From NCBI RefSeq assembly GCF_036373705.1, contig NC_089856.1, positions 8,116,501 to 8,180,500 of the forward strand: 64,000 nucleotides of DNA, written 5' to 3'. Under the pieces are notes generated by a model, which did not search any database, had not been told where the DNA came from, and saw only the letters and a list, made by a program, of their open reading frames with translations. The position numbers and the translations under genes were made by a program. The DNA is from Amia ocellicauda (Eukaryota; Chordata; Actinopteri; Amiiformes; Amiidae). This document shows, one piece after another, positions 34,591-47,200 of the stretch; position 1 is the stretch's first letter; every line of letters begins with the position of its first letter.

Positions 34591-35560
34591 CACGCACTGC
34601 AACTGGGTTTTCCTGTTCCTGTGCCCCGCGGTACGTTACAGAAAACTTTGCCCTAATAGACCTAGCGGTGCTGACCACTTTCGCTGCTCAGAGGGCCAAG
34701 CTCAAGGAGCATGATCAGACATTCCTGCAAATTGAGATGACCAGCTTATCGAATACCTACCTGTGTGACCATCTGCTTCCCCAATGATGGCTGCTCCAGT
34801 TCCTGCTGTCGCCCCTGCAGCTCCTGGAGGCTAAGATCACCTTCAACGTCACCGTCCTGACCAGGAAGGCACTCTGATGGGCTTCTGCTGTCTGGAAACA
34901 ACATGGTGCGATGACAAGGTCACTGACTGCCTTCTTCACTCACTTCAAGGAGGTCTTTCATCACCCAGTGGAAGGGAGAGACACTGAGGAACAACTCCTC
35001 AAACTGCGCCAGGGCTCCTCATCTGCTGGGGATTATGCCCTTAAGTTCCGGACTCTGGCAGCACTCAGTGTATGGTGTGATTGGGCTCTCCTCCCTGTGT
35101 TCCGTCAGGGACTGAACCAGGACCTGCAATCCAAGCTCCCATGCCAAGACGAGGCGCTCACCCTGGAGCAACTCATCCGGGTGTCAGTCAGGCTGGATAA
35201 CCTGATGAAGACAAGGTCCACTCCTGCTGTGTCTCATCTGCCTGCGAGCCTTAGGCACATAGCCAACTCTGTGTCTGAGACAGAGCCCATGTCACTGGGC
35301 AGAACACGCCTGTTCCCAGACGAAAGACAGAGGAGATTACAGCAGCGCCTCTATTGTGGAAAATCAGGGCATTTCCGGGATGCGTGTCCTTGTGGTCCTG
35401 GCTCCTTCACTTCCCCTTGTTACCCTGTAAGTGTAACACTGTGCAGCTGCTCTGTCCGGCTCCATATCACGTTCGGGCTCGGATCCAGCTCGGTGATAAA
35501 CACGTCTTTGTTTGTGCTCTGCTCGACTCTGGTTCTGCAGGGAATTTCATCAACAGAATA
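34591..35560 (+). pseudogene. Gypsy Gag (capsid and degenerate zinc knuckle)
   Basis: Homology starts at about 34640 and continues after a frameshift at 34911 with FTHFKEVFHHPVEGRDTEEQ, LLKLRQGSSSAGDYALKFR and LTLEQLIRVSVRLDN, typical of the gypsy capsid domain. A zinc knuckle follows at about 35345 (YCGKSGHFRDAC) whose first Cys is replaced, leaving C-x4-H-x4-C. Gag packages the element RNA; this copy is broken. Confidence 0.8.
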
Positions 35561-38159
35561 ACAGTGATGAAACACCACATCCCTCTCTCACCATGTGTGC
35601 CTCCTGTCACTGTGTCCGGGCTGTCAACAACCAGCCCATTGATTTCACTCCGGTTTCCCAAAAGACAAGTCCCATCACCATGTCCATCGGTCTACTTCAT
35701 TCAGAAAAGCTGCCCTTCCTAAGTGATTGATTCTCCTGGAGCAGACATCATTCTTGGCCTGCCTTGGCTCGCTCACCACAACCCAGTCATTTCCTGGACT
35801 GATGGGGACATTATCACCTGGGGGCAGAACTGTTTTTCCCATTGCTTGTCTCATCCCTTGTCTCATCCCACACATAGAGAGCCCCTTTCTCTCTGCTCTA
35901 ACACAGATTCCCCCAGAATATGCAGACCTGGCGGCGGTGTTTAGCAAGACCCAGGCTGCCACCACACTGATCCGGGCATTGTGCCATTTAACTCCTTTCA
36001 GGTACCTCTCCTCTCTCCCTCATCCGTCCGTCCACGTCACCTGCCACTGCCAGCTTCTTTTTCGTTTCCGAGAAGGACGGGGTCTTCAGCCCTGCGTTGA
36101 CTACAGGGGGCTCAATGCAGTGACTGTGAAATACCAGTATCTGCTGCCCTTAATGCCAGCCGCCCTCGAGCAAATAAGAGGAGACCATTATTTCACCAAA
36201 CTGGACCTGTGCAGTGCCTACAACCTCATCTGGATACAAGAGGGGGATGAATGGAAGACGGCATTAATTACAAACACTGGCCATTATGAATACCTTGTCA
36301 TGCCGATGCTCCTCTGTCTTCCAGGCTTTCGTGAATGAGGCTCTGAGATCTTTTCTCCATCGTTTTGTCATTGTCTACATTGACGACATTCTGATCTACT
36401 CTTCCTCCCTCTCTGAACACATTTCCCAGGTGCGACAGGTGCTCCAGTGTCTGCTACGCAATGGCCTGTACGTCAAGGCAGAGAAGTGTGAGTTCCACCA
36501 CCAGTGCATTGGTTTCCTGGGTTACATCATCGATGACAGAGGCAAGCACATGGACATGGAGAAAGTGAGTGCTGTCACCAACTGGCCGCAGCCCCACACT
36601 GTGAAGGACCTGCAGCACTTCTTGGGCTTTGCCGACTTTTATAGGCGCTTTATCTGCAATTGTAGAACTGTCACCTCTCCGTTAACCTTTCTGTTAAAGG
36701 GATCCCCTCAGACTTTCACAAGTTAGTTGACTTTTAGTGTTGGTTTTTGCACTCACCTCGCTCTCCCACTACTACATTTGTGTGTTCTATGTTATGTCCC
36801 CCTCATTCTCTTACATCAGCCACTTCATAACACCACCACTGCTGCATTCATCCTCCTGAAGACACTGTTCATGACAGCCCCCATCCTCAGACACCCGGAC
36901 CCCTCTCTCCTGTTCATCATGGAGGTGGATGCCTCTGAATCCAGAGTGGGGGCTATACTTTCCTAGTATCACGGACAGCTGCCCAAGCTTCACCCCTGCA
37001 CTTTCTTCTCCCGAAAACGGTCACTGGCAGAGCGCAACTATGACATCGACAATCGTGAGCTCCTCAGTGTCAAGCTGGCTTTCGAGGAGTGTAGACACTG
37101 GCTGGAGGGTGCCATGCATCCCTTCCTGGTTCTGACTGACCACCGGAACTTGGAATACATCCAGTCAGCGAAACGTCTCAACACCCGTCAGGCACACACT
37201 GGGCGCTCTTCTTCACCAGATTCCAGTTCACGCTCACCTACCGCCTGGCATCAAAGAACATCATAGTGGACTCCCTCTCATGACAGTTCAACTCCTCTCC
37301 TGCCCCTCTGTCCACAGAATACATCCTGTCTCCCTTCTGCATTCTGGCTCCCATTCGATGGAACGTTTGGGACCAGATTCAGAGCGGACTCGCCTCTGAT
37401 CCAGCTCCTTCCACTTGTTCAGTGAACTGGACCTACATCCCATCATCAGTGTGCCCCCACTTGCTACGGTGATCCACTTGACTCCTGCCTCCAGTCTCCC
37501 GGGCATCAGCCATACTGTTTCCTTGGTCCGGGGGAAAATTCTGGTGGCCTGGTTTAGTGTGTGATGTCACCAGGTTTGTTAGTGCCTGCTCCACCTGCAC
37601 GTAGTCCAAAGCCTCCAGACACCTTCCTGCAGGTCTGCACACACCACTTCCTGTCCCTCACCGTCCATGGTCACACATTGCCATGGATTTCATCACTGAT
37701 CTCCCCAAATCACAGGGCTTCACCACCATCCTGGTAGTCATCGATCAGTTTTCTAAAGGCTGTTGTCTCATTCCACTGAAGGGACTTCCTACAGCTCTCG
37801 AGACGGCGGAAATGCTTTTCAATCAAGAGTTCCACATCTATGGTTTGCCAAAGGATATTGTCTCCGAAAGAGGTCCTCAATTCACTTCCCCTGTCTGGTC
37901 TGTATTTTTCAAGGCATTCAACATAAACGTCAGCCTCATGTCCGGCTATCACCCCCAGTCAAATGGACAAATCAAGAGCCTGAATCAGGAAATCAGTAGA
38001 TTTTTGTGCTCCTACTGCAGCACATCCCAGACTGACTGGTGTCGCTTCTTACCCTGGGCAGAAGATGCGCAAAACTCCCCCACCAGCTCTACCTCTGGTC
38101 TCACCCCGTTCCAATGCATCCTCAGACACCAGCCTGCTCTCTTCCCCTGGGTTGACTGA
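35440..38159 (+). pseudogene. Gypsy Pol (protease, RT, RNase H, integrase)
   Basis: The aspartic protease motif CALLDSGSAGNFI lies at about 35515. RT palm sequences are [13 protein letters not shown] (about 36200) and the catalytic YIDD in [10 protein letters not shown] (about 36373). RNase H-like [15 protein letters not shown] lies at about 36920. Integrase 37683-38159 has MDFITDLP, then [22 protein letters not shown] (second Asp region changed to SERG) and GYHPQSNGQ. At least four stops or frameshifts are visible (about 35728, 36330, 36725, 36965). Confidence 0.82.
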
Positions 38160-38339
38160 AGCCACGGATGTCCTGCTCTGGATGACTGGCCGTCCACCCG
38201 AGACATCAAAATGAAACTGCCCTCTAAGAAACTTAGCCCACTTTCCATGTCTCCCTGTTGAAACCTATGGTGATGGATCCCTTGCCTTCTGCTTTTCGGA
38301 CTGTCTCATCTTCTGCTGCTCCTCCGCCTCCCCCTCTGG

Positions 38340-38545
38340 ATTTGGATGATGGACCTGCTTACGTGGTGCTCTCCCTGCTCCGCTCCCGTCGCCTCCGGGG
38401 GAGCCTCCAATACCTGGTGGACTGGTAGGGATACGGTCCTGAGGAGCGCTCCTGGGTTCCATCCTCAGATGTGCTCGACCCGTCTCTTATCACGAACTTC
38501 CATTCTGCCCATCCACTTCACCTGCACTTGACACCACTCCCCTAA
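38340..38545 (+). pseudogene. Gypsy integrase C-terminal chromodomain
   Basis: Reads [22 protein letters not shown], a stop, [11 protein letters not shown], which matches the chromodomain at the end of chromovirus integrases. One stop lies within the WxGY box at about 38428. Confidence 0.75.
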
Positions 38546-38560
38546 CGCAGACTGTGTAAA

Positions 38561-40400
38561 TATAGAGAAATCAATGGTGAAATAAGTGAAAGTGAAACTC
38601 TGGAGATATAGTCATGGGTAATAGCTGTGAGGTGAACATGTGGGACTCTCCTATTAAGGATTCAATAGATTCAAAAATATGGATGTAAGATTGAGGTTTT
38701 CAACTTTTTCTGCCTGGGGGATCTGCTACCTCCGTAAGGACCCTCCTAAAGTTAAATAACTTAAATGTATTATTTTAAATCAACGACTTTACTAATTACA
38801 AAAAAATAAGTACATAAAAGTAAAATAGATCCACTGTAAAAAAGCTTTTTTCAGAGCAATTCTATGGTATACATGCAGCAAAATTATCCTATGTTTTTAT
38901 AGAGAATTATAATTGTTTTACTTTTTTTTTTACCGCTCTTTCGACTATCTCTAACCCCCCTCCCCTCCTCCCACGTTGAGAATCACTGATAAATTGAGAT
39001 GAGGAAAAAGAAGCATACTCTTTGTAACAATCCTTAACAAGTTTAAAAAGAGTTACAACAGTGACAAAGATAAACTAGAGCCAAAAAAGCAGTTTAAATA
39101 GTTATACATTTATCAGGATTCAAAACAGGCAATTGTATTTGATAAATTAGTTTGAACCAATCACAGAGCCTGATTTTCCAAAGTAGGTAAAGGGATGTAC
39201 TAGTGAATCAGGATTGGTAATACATGGGTTTATTTGAGTTACTGTAACACACTGACAGTTTATCTACTCTCATTGTTGTTCTAGTCTAGTCACAAAGATT
39301 TTTATATATATATTTTTTTAAATGTGGAAAAATCAAGAACCTCAACATTTTCTCAGTTCATAAGAAAAGACTGGGGAGATAAAACTCAAATTGTATTTTC
39401 TTCTGTGAGTTTTTGTGCTAGTATCCTCACTTACATCAGAAAACGTCATCAAGTCTTCTTGTATTATAGCCACACCTAAAAAGCATAACATTTACACAAA
39501 GGAAATGTGAGTCATTCTCACAAGGGGAAAACATCAACACACTTTTATTTATGTCACTCAATCTGTGTCTTTGGCTTGGTTTCTTAACAAAGCATTTTGG
39601 AAGTCAATTATTTTGTGTAAATAGGGAAGTGTGAAAAGGAAAATTTGTAAGAACAAACAAGGGGTCGTGGTGAAAGTTTCCACTTTAATACCCGGGAACA
39701 GTGTAGGATGTACTTTGTTTATTAAGGAATTAATTTTCACAATTAGTTAATGTCTATATAAGTTGCAAAATGTGCCCTACATTTACTTATTAAGAGTGTT
39801 GCCAAAATGTCATGTGATTAATGAATTGGATCCTGCAGGAATAACACATAAATATCTCAAGTAGTGCTTAAGGTTACAGACATTGCTTGAATTGCTTATG
39901 TTTAATTACTGTGAAATTGATAGTTTCATTTATTGTATGCTGGTTGGCGAGCAAGTCAGAGTGTGTTAGTGAGTGTCTGTGGGAGAGTGAGTGTGTGTGT
40001 GTGATGGTGTGAGAGAGCATGTGTACTTGTGTGGAAGTGTGAGAGAGTGAGAACATTTTTCAAAGTGAATCAACACTGAACAATAAACAACCACCATGAA
40101 TAAATAACTGTATTCATAATCATAATAAATAAATAAAGAATAAATACAGAACATTGTTTTTTCAAATTAGGGTGTGAAATGTTATTAATGGCCCTGGTAT
40201 ATCTTTTACGCAAGTCAAAGGAATGAAGACTATCCAGTTCTCCAATACCAAAGACGTGAAACATGAAGGTTAAAACAAATGATGGCATTTCGTAATTGGA
40301 GGGAGGAAGAAGAGAAGCATACGTCAATGATAATTCAGTCCACGTCACAATCTCACTTTTAAGGTAGACCAGTGGGGTGTGGATTTTCAGACAGTGATAC
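38561..40400. other. Intergenic sequence upstream of mucin gene 2
   Basis: AT-rich, no supported gene. Contains a (GT/GA)n-rich stretch at 39960-40050. Its right part may contain the promoter of gene 2; no clear TATA box was recognised. Confidence 0.4.
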
Positions 40401-40549
40401 CAGCCGCTACTACTACTGCAACTACTATTACTACTACCGCTACTGCCATTACAGCGGGGACTGCTGGATTGACTTTTCCATCTTACAGAAACACAAACAG
40501 ACACCAAGACAGAGAGAGAGAGACTGAAACCCGGTACAGACTGATTGAG
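40400..40549 (+). other. Candidate 5' UTR exon of mucin gene 2
   Basis: An AGAGAGAGAG-containing stretch ends in TTGAG followed by the strong donor GTAAGAGA at 40550. The next acceptor (TTCTTTAG) is at 41950, followed by a short leader and the ATG at 41983. The transcription start is unknown. Confidence 0.35.
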
Positions 40550-40749
40550 GTAAGAGATACTTAGATGTTACATTGGGAATAAGACAAATAGATATAGAAA
40601 TATTGACAGGATTAAAGATTGATAGACCAATAGGTAGATTACCAAATTAGTAATCCTGATACAGACAGACAGATTGAATCAGTCATACACAGAGACAGAC
40701 TTCAATGGTACAGGAGTAACACAACTACTGGTTGGTAAGTTACAAGATC

Positions 40750-40804
<55 letters not shown>
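40750..40804. repeat. (ATT)n microsatellite
   Basis: About 18 uninterrupted ATT units in the first intron of gene 2, followed by a long imperfect AGTAGT/AGCAGC-rich region to about 40950. Confidence 0.92.
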
Positions 40805-41982
40805 GTAGTAGTATGGTAGTTGTACTATTTTAATGTTTAATATCAGTAATCTTAGTAGCAGTTATAGTAGTAATAATAGCAGCAGCAGTAGTAGTAATTG
40901 TAACTGCAGTACTAGTAGCAGTAGTAACAATAGCATCAGTAGTAGTTGAACAGTATTTGTATTTTTTCATTCAGTTATTGATTTTAACAAGGAACATTTG
41001 AACAAGAGGTAGTTGTTTATGTTACAGTGCAAAAGATGTTAATGATAGAGTGCACACAAGGGAGGGGGCATAGAGAAGCTGAATAATAAGTGTATTGAAG
41101 TGAGGAGAATGGGAAGGGAAGATAGGGGCAGCAGGAAAGAAATCAAAATAAAAAGAGTAAAGCTTTATATAACTCTCTATATATCCTTCATGACATTTTC
41201 ATATGATGTTACATAACATGCTATGTGGAACAAACACATATATTTCATTATTTCATTTCATGATAGGCAAGTGTGATTGAATGTGAAATATACAGGATAT
41301 ATTTTGGATATAAGGCTGTAATCCATTTGTGGTACAAATTAACCCTGCCGTACATTTTTAACATATCACATTAATCGACTGAATATATTGACAATATATA
41401 GGTGACTAGAGAGCGAATGGACAGTCAAGTATAGAGTGAGCAGACAAAATAATCTTGCGAATAGAGGAAGAAAACATTTATAATTATATTCCAGGTGCTT
41501 TTGTGATGCTCCTGGTGTTTCCTGTATGTATTTTTAAATGTTAAATGTAGCATACAATATTTACAATTTAATATGGTTTTACTCTTAATTTACCATAGTT
41601 TCACAGTAAGGGTAGTTAAGAACAGTGCAGAAATGTCAGTCATAGGAAATACCTGTACAACTACAGTACAACCACAATTAAAAGCATGTTAAAGGTTTGC
41701 AATTCACAGGGCATATTTACGTAAGGGTTTGCTATTCCTACCACCTTCTCTGTCTGTGTCTCAGGCTGTGTATGTTTCTTAGAGGCATCTGCAATGACAG
41801 GCCATGTTCAAATTGATAGGTTGGCACTGTAATTTACAGGAGCTCCTGTGAGGAGAACTTACTACTAATGATTTCTTCTACTTCTTCTTCATTGTTCTTC
41901 TCCTTCATCTTAATCTCCTCCTAATGCTTCTACTTCTTGTATTTCTTTAGGTACAGAAGACTGTCCAACCATAGTTTGGAGG

Positions 41983-44248
41983 ATGAAAGTGGGTGTAATT
42001 GTTTGGATCGTCCTCCTTGCAGGTGAGAGAGAGAGAAATGGTTTCAGAAGATGCTGACACTCTCTAGCGCAGATGCCACAATGGTTTACAAGAGACTGCC
42101 TTTATGCAAATCTCGTTTGTCTTTGTAAATTCCTTTACTTAAAAATAATATTATTATACAAAAGAAGAACTGACAATATTTTCTCTTCTTTCCCCCCTCC
42201 ATCTGCTTGACAGCCTTTCTGATTTTCACCACACTGTCAGAGACCTCAGCCACCAGGTAAAATATTCCCCCCTGTCCCCCCTCCCTGCTAGTTAATTAAT
42301 TGCTTACATTGTACTATAATATATTGAAACAGTAATATAGGAAGCATTTAGTGATTTATATTAGCAGTGCTCTTAGCATTTTCATTGGCTGCTATTCATA
42401 CTACATTCAAGTTGAATTATGTTTAGTATATGCCTGGTGTAAAGATCCAAAGTAGAAAAACAAACAAAGATCAACATTTTACATTTAAACCGCACGCAAA
42501 CACTGACAAGCATGCACAGTAACTTTAACTTACTGACTTAAGTAATGTCCCCCCCATCCCCAACACTGACATACATCTGCTGCTTAGTGACACAAATCCA
42601 GCCATTGTTTCTGCCAATTATGGTCATACATAGATGCTCAGAATCTCTCTCTCTCTGTCTGTCTGTCTGTCTCTGTCTCTCTCTCTCTGTCTCTGTCTCT
42701 CTACTTCTCCAATCAGCTCCAATGGTGGTGACACAGTAAATGTTTTGGATGATACATTCCTAGAAGCCAGCAAAGAGTTCACAGAGCGGCACAGACAAGC
42801 GAGGTGGAAGAGAAATGTGCCTGAACCTGGTAGGTCATCAAACTAACTTATTTATTCAATGGTCAACTAAACAGAACTTAATGAGAAACATTGTTAACCA
42901 ATGCATTTTTATCTAAACCCTTTGAAGGAAATGTATTAAGTGACAGAATCACAAATAGAGAGGTCCTCAATATTATATCAATAATATGATTTTTCTTACT
43001 AAATTCCTATTAATTTACAAAAATCAGATCACTTAAGATCTGCTTCCTACAATGCTTCTTTATGAGTCGGATACAGTGATGTTGGATCCAATCTGAATTT
43101 TTGTCCCTGGTGTGCAAAGTGCTATTTTTATTTTTTATCCTCGTTTTTTAAGGGATCAAAGTCTGTCATTGACTTCTTATACAAACTCACTTTCTTTTAA
43201 ACATCTCCAAATAGCCCTGAAATGCTCAGTTTTGGTTGTGTTTTATATTTAGGTTTGCTTTTGGTTGACACCAATACAGCTGCCCCTATTACCACAATGT
43301 ACGAGGAAGGATCAGGTAGGTCAAGAACTTGCTAATTCAATGCTCAACTAAAAAGCATTTATTTAAAAAAGTGTCTATCAAACACATGACATATAAAAGT
43401 AAAGCCTGCACAAACAGCCATTCATAGCTTTTCTTATATGATACATTTTTGCAAACTGTTGCTGTATTAAATCTGGCCACACAGCTCTGACAAACTCTTA
43501 TTTGTACTGATTTTTGGATTTAGGTTATCCTGAGACTGAAACCCCTACAACTAAACCTCCTACCTCAAACACAGCTCCCACTGTGTCCTCAAGTAAGTTC
43601 CCAACGAGACCTGTTTTTTAACAGCAATTCATATTCATTGATTAGCATTCTTGACTAATGCAAATCTGCATGATACCCAATGCAGCAAGACATGAAGCTG
43701 GTGTGGAACGTGATATTTTACAAGTGATTTGTGTATCTTGATCACTACATTTCAATTCTCAAAGGCACATAATCTGACCTTGACATGTATATATGACCCC
43801 AGTAGAGCTCAACCTGCTACCAAAACAGTCTCTGAATACAACCACAATTTAAGCTGCCACTAGCACCACAACTACAGCTCCCACTACCAACAGAGCTACA
43901 GCTTTCACTCAAGCATTACTACAATCCACAAACCCACCACTACTAGAATTCTCTGTAACTTCATCAAACAGATTCGAAGAACTATAATTTGTGTTTTTTT
44001 ATTGTAGATAATGTGGCTGAAACCGTAACAGCTCCCACAAGCAATACACCTACAGTTCTAGTGACAGACACCACCGCCACAACAACTACTGTAACTACAG
44101 CTCTAGCTACAACAAACAAAATAACAAACCCAATACTTATAACAGAAGGAAAATATCTCAATGAGACTAACACAACTACAGCAACATCTACAACCCAAAC
44201 ATCCTCAGCTGCAACGTCAATAGAAACAACTGAATTTCCACCTATAAT
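41983..44248 (+). other. Gene 2 N-terminal exons (signal peptide, dibasic site, PTS region)
   Basis: Exons 41983-42022 and 42214-42256 encode the signal peptide, with predicted cleavage near TLSETSA. Exon 42717-42829 is charged and ends with QARWKRNVPEP, a furin-type RxKR context. Exons 43253-43315 and 43524-43592 are small linkers (63 and 69 nt, both phase 1 to 1). Exon 44008-44248 is Thr-rich (about 80 residues) with scattered NET-type sequons. The equivalent part of gene 1 is outside the window. Confidence 0.75.
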
Positions 44249-47200
44249 GTAAGTAAAAAACTGCTTATTGAATTAAGGAGAGCTAAAGGAAAACCTGATA
44301 TGCATTTATATGATGGTATTTCAATGCATATTAGAAGAAGAGGATATTATATTTCCATGAATGAAGAGCATAAGAAATGTCCAATAAAAAAACACAGTGG
44401 ATTATGTGTGTAAGAAAAGAGATTTGAATAAAATGTGACAAATTTACATGCTTCCCCTCATGTCAAAACTGTAGGCCGGTCATCGCTGTCCTGAGACTGG
44501 AGTTCAACAGCAATAACCCTGCTGCCAATGAAAGCCAGATCTATCAAGCCTTCACTGATTTCCTGGCTCCTTACACATCCCTGGGAATCTACCCAGTGAA
44601 CGTCACCAAAATCACCTCTGACAGTACGTTCACCAGAAAATACTGTGAAAAGTGTCTCATTACATGTTTTAGATCCCTTTCAGTGAGATGGTATCTTTTT
44701 AGAAACTAAGATGTGTCTTCAAACACAAAAACTATTGCTAGTGATCTGAAAGCTTACTTTAATATTCTCAAAAATATTCCCCTACAGAACCCAAAGCTAC
44801 AGAATACGCCATCACTGTGTACATCCTCATAAATGAGCTGAATGTTCCAGAAGGCTCCAGTTTGAACAACCTGACGTTCAGCGACATTCAAGACCCCATT
44901 GATGCCTTGGTGAGACTCTTACTGAAGAATGCACACTGACACTCAACTTACTTACCTAATCTGTAGAGGTGAACGGAAGACATCGCACACATCAAGTATT
45001 CCTTGGGAATAACTGTAGTATGGGATCCTTCTCCTGAATATTTCAGGAGTGAGCTTATAATGACATAACCTAATTACTTAGTGGCTTGAGATGAACAAAG
45101 ATCACTGAGTTATTTCACATGATTTGTGTCTTATTGTGCTTCCAGTTTCAAGAAATCCTTTCGGAGCTCCTGGGAAGAAAGCAGACCAAGTTCCCGTCTG
45201 CCATATTCAGGCAAGTCACTTCCTAATGACTTCATCACTTCTTGACAACATGTAACCACAATACCAAGTCCTGCAATTCCTTCAAAGTAAAGGACGATGA
45301 GCTTAGGGAGATCCTATACAAGTGAATTGACTCTGTCCCTCTTCCTCTTCTCTCCCTCTGATTCAACAGCCACGACAACAATACGGTCCAGGCTGTAGTG
45401 GTGTACCATTTCCAGGAAGCCGACATCCAGAGCCTGAGTGCTTTACTGACTGTGGTCCTGAACATCACAGGACCAGACCAGGACATAACAGCCATTCTGA
45501 GCATCAATGGTCAGTTTAAGGGCTTTTACTGACTTATTGATTGGGTTCTTTAGAGATTGCCTCATTGATGGGGCAATTCATTGAATGATTGTATCGTCAC
45601 ATGTCTTGTCTTGTTCATACATCCATGAAGATAAAGCTGGTCTTTAACTCTGGTCTGCTCAACGCTGAACCAAAAGTGGCGACAATGAATTGACTTCACA
45701 TGTCTCCTTATTAATTTAAGGTCAACCTGATACAACAACTACAGCTCCAACTACAATAGCAGCTCCAACTACAATGGTAGATCAAGCTACAAGGTAAAGC
45801 CTCACTTTGGCAATCATATTTGAGACAGAACTGGTATTAAGCGCCAATGTCTTGACGTGTCTTTGTGTGTTTCCTTGTCTTCACAATTGTAGTCCGGTCA
45901 TCGCTGTCCTGAGACTGGAGTTCAACAGCAATAACCCTGCTGCCAATGAAAGCCAGATCTATCAAGCCTTCACTGATTTCCTGGCTCCTTACACATCCCT
46001 GGGAATCTACCCAGTGAACGTCACCAAAATCACCTCTGACAGTACGTTCACCAGAAAATACTGTGAAAAGTGTCTCATTACATGTTTTAGATCCCTTTCA
46101 GTGAGCTGGTATCTTTTTAGAAACTAAGATGTGTCTTCAAACACTAAAACTATTGCAAGTGATCTGAAAGCTTACTTTAATATTCTCAAAAATATTCCCC
46201 TACAGAACCCAAAGCTACAGAATACGCCATCACTGTGTACATCCTCATAAATGAGCTGAATGTTCCGGATGGCTCCAGTTTGAGCAACCAGACTTTCAGC
46301 GAGATTCAAGACCCCATTGATGCCCTGGTGAGACTCTTACTGAAGAATGCACACTGACACTCAACTTACTTACCTAATCTGTAGAGGTGAACGGAAGACA
46401 TCGCACACATCAAGTATTCCTTGGGAATTACTGTAGTATGGGATCCTTCTCCTGAATATTTCAGGAGTGAGCTTATAATGACATAACCAAATTACTGAGT
46501 GGCTTCAGATGAACAAAGATCACTGAGTTATTTCACATGATTTGTGTCTTATTGTGCTTCCAGTTTCAAGAAATCCTTTCGGAGCTCCTGGGAAGAAAGC
46601 AGACCAAGTTCCCCTCTGCCATATTCAGGCAAGTCACTTCCTAATGACTTCATCACTTCTTGACAACATGTAACCACAATACCAAGTCCTGCAATTCCTT
46701 CAAAGTAAAGGACGATGAGCTTAGGGAAATCCTATACAAGTGAATTGACTATATCCCTCTTCCTCTTCTCTCCCTCTGATTCAGCAGCCACGACAACAAT
46801 ACGGTCCAGGCTGTAGTGGTGTACCATTTCCAGGAAGCCGACATCCAGAGCCTGAGTGCTTTACTGACTGTGGTCCTGAACATCACAGGACCAGACCAGG
46901 ACATAACAGCCATTCTGAGCATCAATGGTCAGTTTAAGGGCTTTTACTGACTTATTGATTGGGTTCTTTAGAGATTGCCTCATTGATGGGGCAATTCATT
47001 GAATGATTGTATCGTCACATGTCTTGTCTTGTTCATACATCCATGAAGATTAAGCTGGTCTTTAACTCTGGTCTGCTCAACGCTGAACCAAAAGTGGCGA
47101 CAATGAATTGACTTCACATGTCTCCTTATTAATTTAAGGTCAACCTGATACAACAACTACAGCTCCAACTACAATAGCAGCTCCAACTACAATGGTAGAT

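Larger units (their letters stand above)
34591..38560 (+). mobile_element. Ty3/gypsy chromovirus-type retrotransposon remnant
   Basis: Gag, protease, reverse transcriptase, RNase H, integrase and chromodomain follow in canonical Ty3/gypsy order over about 4 kb, all with stops or frameshifts. No long terminal repeats are recognisable at either edge, and no primer binding site was found, so the copy has lost its ends. Confidence 0.85.

Noticed and set aside
39874-40507. - strand ORFs rich in Ser/His upstream of gene 2
   Set aside because: They translate a GTGTGAGA-rich simple-sequence region; no domain, and the + strand candidate leader exon overlaps them.
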